A stretch of 64,000 nt of DNA from Streptomyces sp. R33 (GTDB lineage Bacteria > Actinomycetota > Actinomycetes > Streptomycetales > Streptomycetaceae): contig NZ_CP165727.1 of assembly GCF_041200175.1 (NCBI RefSeq), positions 434,001 through 498,000 of the forward strand, given 5' to 3'. Shown here in pieces: positions 27,285 to 36,462 of this stretch (its first letter is position 1; every line of letters starts with the position of its first letter). Position numbers and translations under genes: made by a program. The notes under the pieces were generated by a model. The model saw nothing but the letters and a program-made list of their open reading frames with translations. It was not told where the DNA came from and ran no database searches.

Positions 27285-27782
27285 ATGTCTGACGTATCTG
27301 TGCGCCTCGCGAACGAAGCCGACCGTTCCGTGCTGGAACGCCTCTGGCTGATGTTCCGCCATGACCTGTCCGAGTTCAGTGACCTGCTTCCCAACCCGGA
27401 CGGGACGTTCCGAAGCGAATGGCTCCACGCAGCCTTCGACGACACCGATTGGGCGCCGTACCTGCTGATGCGGGGCGAACACCCCGTCGGTCTGGCTCTC
27501 GTCCGCGGCCTGGCCGGCCACACGCGCGTGCTCAATAGCTTCTTCGTGGTGCGTGGGGCCCGGAGATCCGGGATCGGGCTACGGGCCGTTCAGGAGGTGG
27601 TCGCCAAGCACCCGGGCCCGTGGGAAGTCGCCTTCCAGGACGCCAACATGGCCGCAGCGCACTTCTGGCGCCGCGTCGCGGCCGAGATCGCAGCTGACGG
27701 ATGGGCGGAGGATCGCAGGCCTGTTCCAGCTCGGCCCGATCTGCCGCCCGACGTATGGATCTCATTCGACGTGCGAGGGTAA
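27285..27782 (+). CDS. GNAT-family N-acetyltransferase
   Basis: A 165-residue protein starting at ATG 27285 with AAAGGGG upstream. The N-terminus MSDVSVRLANEADRSVLERL is followed by the GNAT core: PVGLALVRGLAGHTRVLNSF, FVVRGARRSGIGLRAVQEVV (acetyl-CoA binding loop R-x-x-G-I-G) and WEVAFQDANMAAAHFWRRVA. The acceptor substrate is unknown. The Asn/Ala-rich AAAHFWRR motif matches acetyltransferases such as those acting on small amines, but that is only suggestive. It stands alone between relics. Confidence 0.88.
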   Translation: MSDVSVRLANEADRSVLERLWLMFRHDLSEFSDLLPNPDGTFRSEWLHAAFDDTDWAPYLLMRGEHPVGLALVRGLAGHTRVLNSFFVVRGARRSGIGLRAVQEVVAKHPGPWEVAFQDANMAAAHFWRRVAAEIAADGWAEDRRPVPARPDLPPDVWISFDVRG

Positions 27783-27852
27783 GGAGGAGCCCGACGCTTC
27801 GAGTCGGTGGAACATCGAGCAAGATCCTGGCGGCGCCGGTGTGAGGGGCGGG

Positions 27853-28254
27853 TCATTCAGTGATGGTGACGCAGGCCAGCCCCACGCTGGAGCCCCCTCG
27901 GAAGCCTTCCGCGCACAGCCGCGTGCCCGCCGGGAAGTGCCTTTGGGGGTATGCCTGGTCCCGGTAGGTCCTGAACTTGGCGACGTCCTCGACCTTCGTG
28001 TTGGCGCTCCAGCCGTTGGTGGTCCACACGCGGGCGTGGATGCGGTTCGGCTGGTTGGTGTTGGTGACCGACACCTCGACCCTGCCCAGGTAGGTGCCAT
28101 GGTCGTAGGTCTCGATGCAGACAGAGTTGTTACACCATTTGCCCTCAGCCGCTGCGGGCGGTCCGGCGGCGACGACGCAGCAGAGTGCGGCGGCGGCTGT
28201 TCCGACCCCTGCAGCGATCTTCTTCGTAACGGAGTACACGGCAAGCGACCTCAA
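27853..28254 (-). CDS. Small secreted protein, hypothetical
   Basis: A 133-residue precursor. The signal peptide (MRSLAVYSVTKKIAAGVGTA, hydrophobic ALCCVVAAG) probably ends after AAA near residue 36. The mature part starts EGKWCNNSVCIETYDHGTY and has four Cys (KWC, SVC, RLC, LAC), enough for two disulfides. VEVSVTNTNQPNRIHARVW and GGSSVGLACVTI suggest a small beta-sandwich. I do not recognise a named family, although similar secreted Streptomyces proteins exist. It is not in an operon. Confidence 0.75.
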   Translation of the reverse strand: MRSLAVYSVTKKIAAGVGTAAAALCCVVAAGPPAAAEGKWCNNSVCIETYDHGTYLGRVEVSVTNTNQPNRIHARVWTTNGWSANTKVEDVAKFRTYRDQAYPQRHFPAGTRLCAEGFRGGSSVGLACVTITE

Positions 28255-28424
28255 GCATTCTTCCCGGCCTCACATGGAGGCATTGGATCCTGTCCCTCAA
28301 GGCCAGACAGATCGCGTCGTCCGATATGCGAGGGCCCGGGAAGATCAACGCCAGGCAAGATCAGGAGTTACGCCGCGCATCGCGTACGGGCCAGCGGCCG
28401 ACGACTGCTGAGCCCGCACCGGCA

Positions 28425-28561
28425 GGACCGGTCGGAAACGTCGCCGCAATGCCGGCGGACAAGGCGTGAACGTGCCCGCCTCCAAGGACGGCCACACCAT
28501 CGACCTCCCCGAGAACCTGGGCCGCCCCGGAGGCCCGGACGCCGCGTGCGGCAAAGCCTGA
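28425..28561 (+). pseudogene. C-terminal gene fragment, unrecognised
   Basis: A plus-strand tail reads NVPASKDGHTIDLPENLGRP and ends GGPDAACGKA before TGA at about 28559. No start or upstream frame continuity is seen. It abuts the lipase stop on the other strand. Confidence 0.35.
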
Positions 28562-28562
28562 C

Positions 28563-29297
28563 CTAGCGAACGTGCGTCTTGACCTCGCCGTACACCGCCC
28601 GGCTGCTCTGCAGCTCGCTGTGGCTGAGGCAGCCGGTCGTGCTGTTGACGGCACCGGAGAGGGCAACGCTGCTCTTGGGGTTGATGAGCATGTCGCATGG
28701 CGACCCCCATGTGGCGTAGCGGGGGGAACCGGGGGTTTCGTCACCTGAGTTGAGGGCGTTGAGGAAGTCGGATCCCGGCCGCATCTCGATGCAGGGGGCG
28801 CCGCCGCACCAGCGTGCGGTTTCGGTGCCGTGGTTGGGTCCTGCCAGGGAGACCCAGGCGTCGACCTTGGAAGTTCCGCCCAGGTTCTTGAGGTAGTAGC
28901 GGGAAGGCAGGGCGCCCATCGAGTGGGTGATGACGTCGACCTTGGTGGCGCCGGTGATGTCCAGGACACGGTCGATCTCATCGGCTAGCTGGGCTGCGGT
29001 CGTGGCGTTGGACTGTGTGGCGTTGTAGGTCCACTGGTCGAGGTGGGTGGTTGGCCAGCCGTCGGCCCGGAAGTGGCCGGCCATGGTGTTCCAGGTGGAG
29101 CCGTCGGAGTTCCAGCCGTGGACGAAGACGACGGGATCGGGGCGGTCGTCTTGCCGGTCGGCGGCGGAAGCGGGGGCGGGAAGGAGAGGCATGAGTACGA
29201 GGGGGAGCGCGAGCAAGCTCCGCAACAGGTTCCTGATCACGTGAGGTTTGTAGCGTGCCCGGCGGTTGAAACCACCAGGGTTGATCGGCTCACTCAC
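28563..29297 (-). CDS. Secreted triacylglycerol lipase/esterase (class 2 lipase-like)
   Basis: An alpha/beta-hydrolase with an N-terminal signal peptide (VIRNLLRSLLALPLVLMPLL, cleavage near ASA). The mature N-terminus holds DPVVFVHGWNSDGSTW (oxyanion HG). The nucleophile Ser is in VITHSMGALPSRYYL (THSMG), and WVSLAGPNHGTETA is typical of class 2 lipases. The acid is probably in PCDMLINP and the His in CLSHSEL near the end. It would hydrolyse lipid esters outside the cell. Two GTG starts are possible: 29297, with GGGCGGG upstream, and 29240, which gives a more normal signal peptide. Confidence 0.88.
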   Translation of the reverse strand: MSEPINPGGFNRRARYKPHVIRNLLRSLLALPLVLMPLLPAPASAADRQDDRPDPVVFVHGWNSDGSTWNTMAGHFRADGWPTTHLDQWTYNATQSNATTAAQLADEIDRVLDITGATKVDVITHSMGALPSRYYLKNLGGTSKVDAWVSLAGPNHGTETARWCGGAPCIEMRPGSDFLNALNSGDETPGSPRYATWGSPCDMLINPKSSVALSGAVNSTTGCLSHSELQSSRAVYGEVKTHVR

Positions 29298-29447
29298 CCG
29301 CCCGGGGGCAGTGCTTCACCGCAGAAACGTGACAGCTCGCCGGGCACCAGGTGCGTCGGGGGCACCGCCCGCGGATCCTGACGACGCGCCCTCGACAGGC
29401 GCCGGCCTGGCGGCCTCCCTTCGGCGCCGTCCGCCAGGAAGGCGCCG

Positions 29448-29650
29448 CTGCTCGCCCAGTGTGCGCGGCGTCAGGAACTGGCGGAGGCGGCGGAGCGCGC
29501 GGATCTCCAGCTCCAGCAGCAACGTGACGAGGGCGACTTGCAGCGCAGGCGCGAGACGTACGCGGTGCTCAACTCCGCAACCCGTGCCTACCGTACGGCC
29601 GGCTACGACCTGACGGCAGCCACTCGACATCGGGTGGCGCCCGGGCTCAA
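29448..29650 (+). pseudogene. Fragment of a helical hypothetical protein
   Basis: A continuous frame reads LLAQCARRQELAEAAERADL, then a coiled-coil-like QLQQQRDEGD and RRRETYAVLNSATRAYRTAG, then YDLTAATRHR, before losing coding character. The tract is Gln/Arg/Glu-rich, as in Streptomyces helical proteins of unknown function, and has no start or stop of its own. The remainder of 29298-30032 shows nothing recognisable. Confidence 0.45.
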
Positions 29651-30032
29651 CCTGAGGACCCACGAGGGCACTTGTGGCACGCGAATGCTGCCGCCAGGGT
29701 CTCCGCATACGGAGGGTCACTTTCCGTCGGTGGTGTTGTTGTCGTTCTCGAGGTACTCCAGGTGCAGCTGCCCAGCTCTGCTCGGAGAAGGTGGCGGAGG
29801 GCCTGACCGCATCGAAAGTGGACTGGGCGCGGTTCCGAGCCACCCCGGACAGCGCGCTCGAAACGTGCAGATTTCCGCAGTCACAGGGATGTCCGCCCGA
29901 CGGAAGGCGGAGCCTGGATTGCGGGAATGCGCGACAAAGCATGCGAGCTGGAGCGCCGCATGCCCCGCTGACCAGAGGAAGCGTGCGATAAACCGATCAA
30001 TGGACCCACCCCTACCTGCTCGGAAGCGGTCT

Positions 30033-30716
30033 CTAATCCATGTCCCTCCGGTAGCAGCCCGCATCGCTGCCGGACGAGGCGAACTTGGGCAGGTCGTTGC
30101 GGAAGAAGCGGATCGTCTGGTCCGGCGGCTGTGGATTTTGCAGTTCATTGACGGCCGCTGCAGAAATGATCAGACAAAACTTCTTGATCAATGGAGCGCG
30201 ATCCCCCGAACGTAGCAATACAAGGGAGCCTTCGTACCGGCCCGCCTGATACATCCAGCCGCTGGCCCGGAACTCGAAGGACGGCTGTTGAGGCTTGTCC
30301 TGGCTTACGATAAACGGGGCAGGATCGCCGCTCCAGCGATTATTGACGGTGTCCGAATCCGGGTCGTAATACCACTCGACGCTCTCCCTCCAATAGAAGA
30401 CCGGCCGCTTAGAAATAGAATTGGCATCGGTCGGAGTGAGCTGCAAGCGCGCTTCAGTGATTACTTCGACGTCCTCGCTCTTGAACCTGGTAGACACGGT
30501 CGGCCGCACATAGAACCGCACCCCATCGCCAAGCTTTTCGAGACGGAATAGATGAGGAAGCGTCATTTCGATGCTTGGCTGACGGTGCAACTCGGCGAAA
30601 TTGTAGAGCGAAATAACGAGCGCGACGACAGCTGCCGCCGTAGCAGACCACTTGTGCACGATCTCGAATCGTTGTCTCCTATGAGATTCCACCGGCCTCG
30701 TCTCGGGGTCTTCCAT
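30033..30716 (-). CDS. Membrane-anchored hypothetical protein
   Basis: 227 residues from ATG 30716 (MEDPETRPVESHRRQRFEIV), with AGGGGA upstream; the frame is open to 31262 but that part is not protein-like. One membrane helix covers residues ~25-42 (SATAAAVVALVISLYNFAEL). A beta-rich domain follows: IEMTLPHLFRLEKLGDGVRF, VEVITEARLQLTPTDANSIS, FEFRASGWMYQAGRYEGSLV. The base composition is visibly lower in GC than in neighbours, suggesting transfer. I recognise no family; its position beside relics supports an acquired island. Confidence 0.65.
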   Translation of the reverse strand: MEDPETRPVESHRRQRFEIVHKWSATAAAVVALVISLYNFAELHRQPSIEMTLPHLFRLEKLGDGVRFYVRPTVSTRFKSEDVEVITEARLQLTPTDANSISKRPVFYWRESVEWYYDPDSDTVNNRWSGDPAPFIVSQDKPQQPSFEFRASGWMYQAGRYEGSLVLLRSGDRAPLIKKFCLIISAAAVNELQNPQPPDQTIRFFRNDLPKFASSGSDAGCYRRDMD

Positions 30717-30780
30717 TCCCCTACTCTGCCCGGAGGGCGCGGACCATCGTCTGTTTCGTTGCTCCGTATGCCCGACCTCC

Positions 30781-31137
30781 CAGCTCCTGGGCTCGGAGGG
30801 CCGCTCGGCCGGGGTCCGCGGGGACCGGTTCGCCGCTCTCCAGACCGCCCTGCTACAGGCGTCGGTGCGGGAGGACTTCCGACGCACGCTCGTCTTCCAC
30901 GGCGTCGTGAAGGAGGCCGAGGCATTCGAGGCCGACCTCCCGTCGGGGCGCAGCTGCACGCGCCGGCCCGGCGTTGTGCCCGCAGGGGATCTGGGCAAAC
31001 TGGCTGTGCAGGAGCACAAGCCGGGCCACCGGCGCCGTGTGCTGAGCAGCAAGTCCGCCAACGGAATCGGGACGGACGGCACGGCCGTGGAGAAGGGCTT
31101 CCTGGGCTCGGTGAAGGTCCTGGCGAGGGCGGGCTGA
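30781..31137 (+). pseudogene. Gene fragment, unrecognised
   Basis: A continuous frame with normal codon bias reads QLLGSEGRSAGVRGDRFAAL, QTALLQASVREDFRRTLVFH and continues to VEKGFLGSVKVLARAG and TGA at 31135-31137. A GTG at 30865 could start a 90-residue product, but the coding signal extends upstream of it without a start. I do not recognise the family. Confidence 0.4.
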
Positions 31138-31176
31138 CTCAGCCCGCACCAGCCCACACCATGCCCAGCAATCGGT

Positions 31177-31195
31177 GGGGCCCGCTTGGGGCCCC
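31177..31195. terminator. GC-rich hairpin
   Basis: Seven-base perfect arms GGGGCCC and GGGCCCC around GCTTG, 40 bp after the preceding frame ends and about 170 bp before the kinase start. It is probably a terminator. Confidence 0.5.
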
Positions 31196-31363
31196 GAGGT
31201 AAGTGGCTCTGTCCGCGGGTTCCTTCGGTTTGCTCGTCACGCGCCCACCAGCGACCCCGCATGAGTACGCGGAGTACGAGCCACCTTGCCGGTGGGGACG
31301 GTCACTGGACGGCATACCGCGGAGCCCGGGGCACCGCGTCCACCGCTGCCCTAACCTTGCGGC

Positions 31364-33133
31364 ATGAGCGCGCCAGGGGACGTGATCGGCGGACGGTTCG
31401 AGCTGGTTGATCGGCTCGGCAGCGGGGGGATGGGCACGGTCTGGCGAGCGCTGGACCGTGCTCTTCATCGTGAAGTGGCCGTCAAGGAAGTACGGTCGGC
31501 GGCCGGGCGGGACGATCCGGAATTCCGGCGGGTGCTGCGGGAGCGGGTGTTGCGCGAGGCCCGCGCCCAGGCCCGGATCAGCCATCCGAACGTGGTCACC
31601 ATCCATCACATCGTCGACGAGGGCGAGCACCCCTGGCTGGTGATGGAGCTGCTGCCCGGCCACTCCCTCGACCAGCGTCTGGAGCAGGGACCGTTGTCGC
31701 CCGCCGAGGCCGCCCGGACCGGCCGCGAGGTGCTCGCCGGGCTGCGAGCGGCGCACGCGGCAGGCATCCGCCACCGGGACGTGAAACCCGCCAACGTGCT
31801 GATGCGGGCGGATGGTTCGGCTGTGCTCACCGACTTCGGCATCGCCGCCCTCCAGGACGCCGCCTCTCTCACGATGACCGGGGAGGTCATCGGGACCCCC
31901 GAATACCTGGCGCCCGAGCGGATCCGCGGCGCCGACCTGCCCGCCTCCGACCTGTGGTCGCTGGGCATGATGCTGTACGTGTGCGTGGAGGGTGTCAGCC
32001 CGATGCGCCGCGCCACCACCCTGGCCACGCTGGCCGCGGTCCTCGACGAGCCGGTGCCCGCACCCCGCCGGGCCGGGCCGCTGGCCGCCGTACTGGCCGA
32101 GCTACTGGTCCGCGACCCGGCCGCGCGGCCCGCTGCGGAACGGCTGGACCGTCTGCTGGCCGCCGTCGCCGAGGGCACCGGCCGCGCCGTACCGCCGGAG
32201 CCCACCCGCCTCGACCGGGCGCCCGGCTCCCCTCCCGATGCCTCGCCCGTGTCCGGCCGCCCGCCGTCCGCCGGCCGGTTCGGCCCGCCGCCGTCGCCGC
32301 CGCCGCCGGGCCCGGCTCCTCGGCCGGACCAGCCCGCGCCTGCGCCGGCGGCCACACCACCGCCCACTTCCGTGCCCTTCCCGCCGCACGAGACCACCCC
32401 CAGGGACGCACTGCCGACCCTCGGCCCCCTGAACGGCGGCGGCCCGCACGAGACCGGACCGGACCGCCGACGAAAGGCCACCGCGCTCGCCGCAGCGGCC
32501 GCCGTGACGGCCCTGGCGCTGCTCGGCATCGGCGGGCACGCCCTGTTCGCACCGGGCGCGGGCGGCCGCACGGACGGTAAGGGCACGGCCTCGCCGACAA
32601 TCTCTGTGGTCTCCACGAGCCCGGGGTCACCCTCGGCAACCCCCACACCGGGCTCCACCGGCACACCGTCGACGGGCCCCGTCCCCACTCCGGGCACTAC
32701 CGCGGGTACCGCCGGCGCGCCGGGCGCCACGGACACCCCGGCCGGTATGCCGCCGAGCACCCCGGCGGCCATCGTGCCCGGTGGCGACGACCCGGCACCC
32801 GGAGCCGGCCGCTGGATCGCCCAGCTCTACTCCGAGCCGGAGAGCACCGGTACCGCCGTACGCGATCAGCGGCTGGCGGCCATCCACGCCACGGCCCCGG
32901 AGGCCCGGGTGCTGCGCAGCCGGGACTACGCCTCCCTCAAACCCGGTTACTGGGTGGTCTACGCCCCCGGCCCGTTCGCCGACGGCCGGGCGGCACTCAC
33001 CTTCTGCGCACAGAAGGGCCGGACCACCGCCAACGAGTGCATCGGCCGCTACCTCAGTAACGACCAGGGCGACTATGCGTACCAGTGCACCCCGCCGGCC
33101 GACTCCCCCGGCGGCCGCTGCCGGCATTCATGA
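31364..33133 (+). CDS. Membrane Ser/Thr protein kinase with SPOR-like extracytoplasmic end
   Basis: 589 residues. The kinase domain covers ~11-265: Gly loop LGSGGMGTVW (19-28), Lys41 in VAVKEV, catalytic HRDVKPANVL (137-146), DFG at 157-159 and APE near 184. A Pro-rich linker follows (~280-365), then one membrane helix ~370-390 (ALAAAAAVTALALLGIGGHA) and a Thr/Pro/Gly stalk. The last ~110 residues (WIAQLYSEPESTGTAVRDQR, GYWVVYAPGPFADGRAALTF) look like a SPOR-type fold, which in other proteins binds peptidoglycan; that is inference. Three Cys lie near the end (CAQK, ECIG, QCTP). The expected role is cell-wall-linked signalling by phosphorylation. Confidence 0.93.
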   Translation: MSAPGDVIGGRFELVDRLGSGGMGTVWRALDRALHREVAVKEVRSAAGRDDPEFRRVLRERVLREARAQARISHPNVVTIHHIVDEGEHPWLVMELLPGHSLDQRLEQGPLSPAEAARTGREVLAGLRAAHAAGIRHRDVKPANVLMRADGSAVLTDFGIAALQDAASLTMTGEVIGTPEYLAPERIRGADLPASDLWSLGMMLYVCVEGVSPMRRATTLATLAAVLDEPVPAPRRAGPLAAVLAELLVRDPAARPAAERLDRLLAAVAEGTGRAVPPEPTRLDRAPGSPPDASPVSGRPPSAGRFGPPPSPPPPGPAPRPDQPAPAPAATPPPTSVPFPPHETTPRDALPTLGPLNGGGPHETGPDRRRKATALAAAAAVTALALLGIGGHALFAPGAGGRTDGKGTASPTISVVSTSPGSPSATPTPGSTGTPSTGPVPTPGTTAGTAGAPGATDTPAGMPPSTPAAIVPGGDDPAPGAGRWIAQLYSEPESTGTAVRDQRLAAIHATAPEARVLRSRDYASLKPGYWVVYAPGPFADGRAALTFCAQKGRTTANECIGRYLSNDQGDYAYQCTPPADSPGGRCRHS

Positions 33134-33379
33134 CGGGAGCCGCTGCAGCGAGTCGCGGTACGGCTCCACCAGGCACACTGGCACACTCCGTTGGCGCGCC
33201 CGTTCGGCGGCCTTCCCGTCTTCGTGGTCCGGGAGCTGCGGGTCTGCCGAGACGAACCGCCTGTGGTGGGCCTCCCCCGCCGCACTGTCTCAAACCGCTG
33301 GGACCCCGATGATGCTCCTGGAGCCGGGGGCGTTCTGCCGCGGGTGCATCAGGACCAGCCGCCTGGGCACACGCGGTGC

Positions 33380-33877
33380 ATGTCCGGAGACCACGCACGT
33401 CCCACGAGCGCTCTTTTCCGTCCCGCCCCTGCCTCCGCCACCGAGACGCCACCGCACGGAGCAAGGCATGGGCGCCGCGAAGGGTTGGGCAGGCGGCTAC
33501 GCCGCAGGATCCTCGCGTACCGCGACATCGAGTTCCTCTCCACCCGCATCCCCGGCGACCCCGGCCCCGGCCAGGAGTGCCTGCTCCTGGTCCACGGCCG
33601 CAAGGTCGTCGGCCAGATCCACTACCGGCTCTGCACGACTTGCGGAGAGGGTGTGATCACCGGCGTCGACATCGACGAACACTTCCTCTCCAGCGGACTG
33701 CCCACCCGCGCCCTGTCCCACCTGCGATCCCGCCACCCAGGCACCACCTGGCGCAGCACCCTGACCTTGCGCACCACACGCAACCTGCTGCGTCGCATGC
33801 GCATCCCCATCACCCCGGCCGACATCGCATGTGTCCACGCGCGCGCCCTGCCCGACCCGCTGCAACCGACCGGCTGA
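33380..33877 (+). CDS. GNAT-like/hypothetical protein
   Basis: The C-terminal ~125 residues are clearly coding: LAYRDIEFLSTRIPGDPGPG, LLLVHGRKVVGQIHYRLCTT, GVITGVDIDEHFLSSGLPTR and ALSHLRSRHPGTTWRSTLTL. The strand VVGQIHYRLC and the following loop resemble the acetyl-CoA side of a GNAT fold, and I recall this segment in Streptomyces proteins. The start is unclear: ATG 33380 gives 165 residues but its first ~40 (MSGDHARPTSALFRP) are not convincing. The N-terminal half may have been lost, so the gene may be a fragment. Confidence 0.55.
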   Translation: MSGDHARPTSALFRPAPASATETPPHGARHGRREGLGRRLRRRILAYRDIEFLSTRIPGDPGPGQECLLLVHGRKVVGQIHYRLCTTCGEGVITGVDIDEHFLSSGLPTRALSHLRSRHPGTTWRSTLTLRTTRNLLRRMRIPITPADIACVHARALPDPLQPTG

Positions 33878-34373
33878 CGAAGCCTGCGCGCCTCACGTGT
33901 CCGGTCCGCGCGGAGCTCTTGCGGCGGTGGCTCCCCCGAGCCCGGGCGAATTCACGGCTGACGAGGTGTTCACGAGCACACTCCTGTCAGACGCACCTCA
34001 GGGTCACGGCACACAACCCGCCTTCATGCGAATGTCCCCACCTCTGTCGAGAGGCAGGGATATTCACGAACGACCATTCAGGCAGCGCAGCCAAACCGAT
34101 CAATCAATCGTCGCCAGCCGAACGCGTGTGACTCTTCTTCCGAACCGGCCGCCCACCGCACAAACGATGAGGAACGAAAACAGAACGGGGATCAGCGGGC
34201 CAAGCCCATAGCCTCGAACACAACACCTCCTTGGTGAGCGGGGCGTCAACTCGCCGAGTCAGGGCTCCAGCGGGAATTCCCGGCCTTGCCCATGGTCGCT
34301 CCCCGCTGCAATCGGCTGGGGCTTGCGGGCGGGGTCGTGAAGCGTTCCCTGCCCGCGCGGCCCAGGATCGGGT
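33878..34373. other. Gene-free stretch
   Basis: No convincing gene. A minus-strand segment just after a good AAGGAGG (near 34220) reads GPLIPVLFSFLIVCAVGG, a possible membrane helix, but no start codon lies in that frame. No repeats are seen. Confidence 0.3.
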
Positions 34374-35111
34374 CTACTCGTCCTTGAGGTAACCGCCGAC
34401 GAAGCCCCGGTAGTCACCCCAGACACGTTCGCGCTCGTCCCAGGAGCTGCCCCAGCACGACGCCGTCCAAATGGTCTCGCTCTGGGCGTTGTCGGCCGGC
34501 GGCGAGGAGATCCACTCCTTCACAGGGCTGTGGGAGAAGTCGCACCCCGGCACGAAGAGGTAGTGGGAGGCGCTGCCGGGGTACACCTTCGTGGTGTCCT
34601 TGCCCTTGACCTGGTAGTTGGTTCGCACCGAGACCCGCGAGACCTTCACGCCCATGAACTTGTCGGTGTACGAGTACGAGGCCCACATGTCGCGGTAGCC
34701 GGCCGCCCTCAGCGCGACACTGGAGTTGGGGGACGCATCATCGCCGCCGCCGGCGGACTCGCGCTCGACCACGACATCGCCGCCCGCCAGCACCGACCGC
34801 GTGATACCCGCCGCAGCCGGGGACTCGGCGTCCTCGAAGAGCTGCTTCATCAGGGAGCGGTCCTCGAGCAGGTCCAGGAACCGGGTCTTCTGGGTGCTCG
34901 AAAGGGCCGAGAATCCCTGCGCGGTCTCCTTGGCCTGCTCGTCCCCCTGAGCCACCTTCATCGCGAGGTAGGCCTGGTACTTGGCGACCCGCGAGGCCTG
35001 CGAGACCAGGCCGTCGTCGGCTTGAGCCGAGCCGGGCAGCATCGCCAGGGCTATTCCGGCAAGAGCGACGCCGGCAGTGGTGGTGAGGCCTTTTCTGATA
35101 ACGGAGCGCAT
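34374..35111 (-). CDS. Secreted protein, hypothetical
   Basis: 245 residues from ATG 35111 (MRSVIRKGLTTTAGVALAGI), with GAGGAGA upstream. The signal peptide ends near SAQA (residue ~31). The mature part starts with an alpha-helical region rich in Gln/Ala/Lys (QASRVAKYQAYLAMKVAQGD, FSALSSTQKTRFLDLLEDRS), then a Gly/Glu linker, then a beta domain (YRDMWASYSYTDKFMGVKVS, NYQVKGKDTTKVYPG). Two Cys in the C-terminal half (PGCDFS, ASCWGS) may form a disulfide. I do not recognise the family. It is probably a monocistronic, secreted actinobacterial protein. Confidence 0.75.
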   Translation of the reverse strand: MRSVIRKGLTTTAGVALAGIALAMLPGSAQADDGLVSQASRVAKYQAYLAMKVAQGDEQAKETAQGFSALSSTQKTRFLDLLEDRSLMKQLFEDAESPAAAGITRSVLAGGDVVVERESAGGGDDASPNSSVALRAAGYRDMWASYSYTDKFMGVKVSRVSVRTNYQVKGKDTTKVYPGSASHYLFVPGCDFSHSPVKEWISSPPADNAQSETIWTASCWGSSWDERERVWGDYRGFVGGYLKDE

Positions 35112-35769
35112 GCTGGATTCTCTCCTCTTAGCTTCCACTCGATTAATTCGGGAAAGAAAGGGAGAGATGCACAAACGTGTACCCCAAGGCCCTTGCCCCC
35201 CGTGTTGCGCGCCCGCCTTTTCGATCCCCTCGGTCGCGCCTCACAAACAGTGCCCGAGAGCGCCGCAGCACGTCAATCGATCTCAAATCATTTGAGGATC
35301 ATCTGAGTTAAGACGACTCCGCAGACCGCCAAAGGCACGGAATTAAAGAATCCGCCAATTCGGAGTTGAGGATTCCGCGAGACTGGGGCAATACAATGCC
35401 CCGGAATACCCGCTTTCCCCCGATAACCCCTTGCGCCCCCTGTACGAGACAGCCCGCTGCCCTGCGGTCGGGGACGGCCAAGGCGTCCCACGAGGGATGA
35501 ACGGGCGCTTTACGTCCCTGTGATGACCACGTCCGGGATGGTCTCGGTCAGCCGGCGGCGGGACCCGGAGCTGCGGAGTCCCCGAACAAGCGCTACACGT
35601 ACTCGACGTCACGGGCAGGGCCGCGTGGCTTGTCGAGCGGGGCACCGGAGCGGGCACACGCCGCCCGCAAGACCCACAGCCTCTTGGGGCACCTATCACG
35701 TAGTCGGTCGTGATCAACAGGTCGTCCGGTGACGTGCACGAGCCAGATAGGGTGCCCTCGAAGTCCGGC
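35112..35769. other. Long intergenic region with a decayed fragment
   Basis: The first 400 bp are lower in GC and look regulatory or non-coding. At 35600-35710 a plus-strand segment LHVLDVTGRAAWLVERGTGA has coding-like codons but no start, and ends in TAG. Nothing else is recognisable. Confidence 0.3.
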
Positions 35770-36252
35770 ATGAGGGGGATCGCGTTGGAGCGACGGAAGG
35801 TGATCGGGATCGGGGCGGGACTGGCGGTCCTACCCGCCTGGTGGGTCCTGCGCCAGGTGTCGAACGAGACCAAGCGGGACTGGCACACCGACACCGCACC
35901 GCTGGAGCGGGCCTTCCCGCTGCTGGGTCCGCTCAGCGACGCCAAGTGGGTCAGCAGCCGGGACAACGACGACCGGGGCATACCGTCGCCGGAGTTGGTG
36001 ATCTCGGGCTTCGCCCGGCTGACACCGGGGAAACTTGCCGAGCTGACAGCGACCCACGCCTTCGTCTCCGAGGGACCGGCCGATGGCTTCTCCTCATGGT
36101 TCGAGAAGCCCCTCAAGGGCGAGGGGCCGGAGAACCCACAGTGGGTCCGCTCCCACGAGCTCGACCGTGACGGCAGCGGCTACTCCACCAAACTGTGGTT
36201 CGACCGTCGCAGCGACACCCTCCGCTTCTGGGCCCTCAATCCGTACGGATAG
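35770..36252 (+). CDS. Membrane-anchored hypothetical protein
   Basis: 160 residues if started at ATG 35770 (MRGIALERRKVIGIGAGLAV); a GTG at 35710 would add 20 polar residues. A basic start followed by one hydrophobic helix (IGIGAGLAVLPAWWVL) suggests an uncleaved anchor or signal peptide. The soluble part contains FARLTPGKLAELTATHAFVS, GFSSWFEKPLKGEGPENPQW and STKLWFDRRSDTLRFWALNP. I do not recognise the family. A TAGGGT box just upstream of 35770 could be a -10 element for a leaderless message. Confidence 0.65.
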   Translation: MRGIALERRKVIGIGAGLAVLPAWWVLRQVSNETKRDWHTDTAPLERAFPLLGPLSDAKWVSSRDNDDRGIPSPELVISGFARLTPGKLAELTATHAFVSEGPADGFSSWFEKPLKGEGPENPQWVRSHELDRDGSGYSTKLWFDRRSDTLRFWALNPYG

Positions 36253-36462
36253 GCCCGTATCTGGCACGATCATTGGCCACCACCCCGTCACCGCCGTGCT
36301 TCGCCGAGCCACATGCGGGCGGAACGGACGGCCCTGGAGGCACGCTCCACGGCCCGCCGGAGGTAAATGTCGGTCCATCACGGGCCGACGGTGGAACGCT
36401 TCGTGGGGTTCGTGGCGACTACGATGCGTGGGTTCGGCAGGGCAGGACGGCGGGGGCGTGGC

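Noticed and set aside
34100..34240. Short membrane-helix ORF after AAGGAGG on the minus strand
   Set aside because: The hydrophobic stretch GPLIPVLFSFLIVCAVGG has no ATG, GTG, TTG or CTG start in its own frame near the ribosome site.
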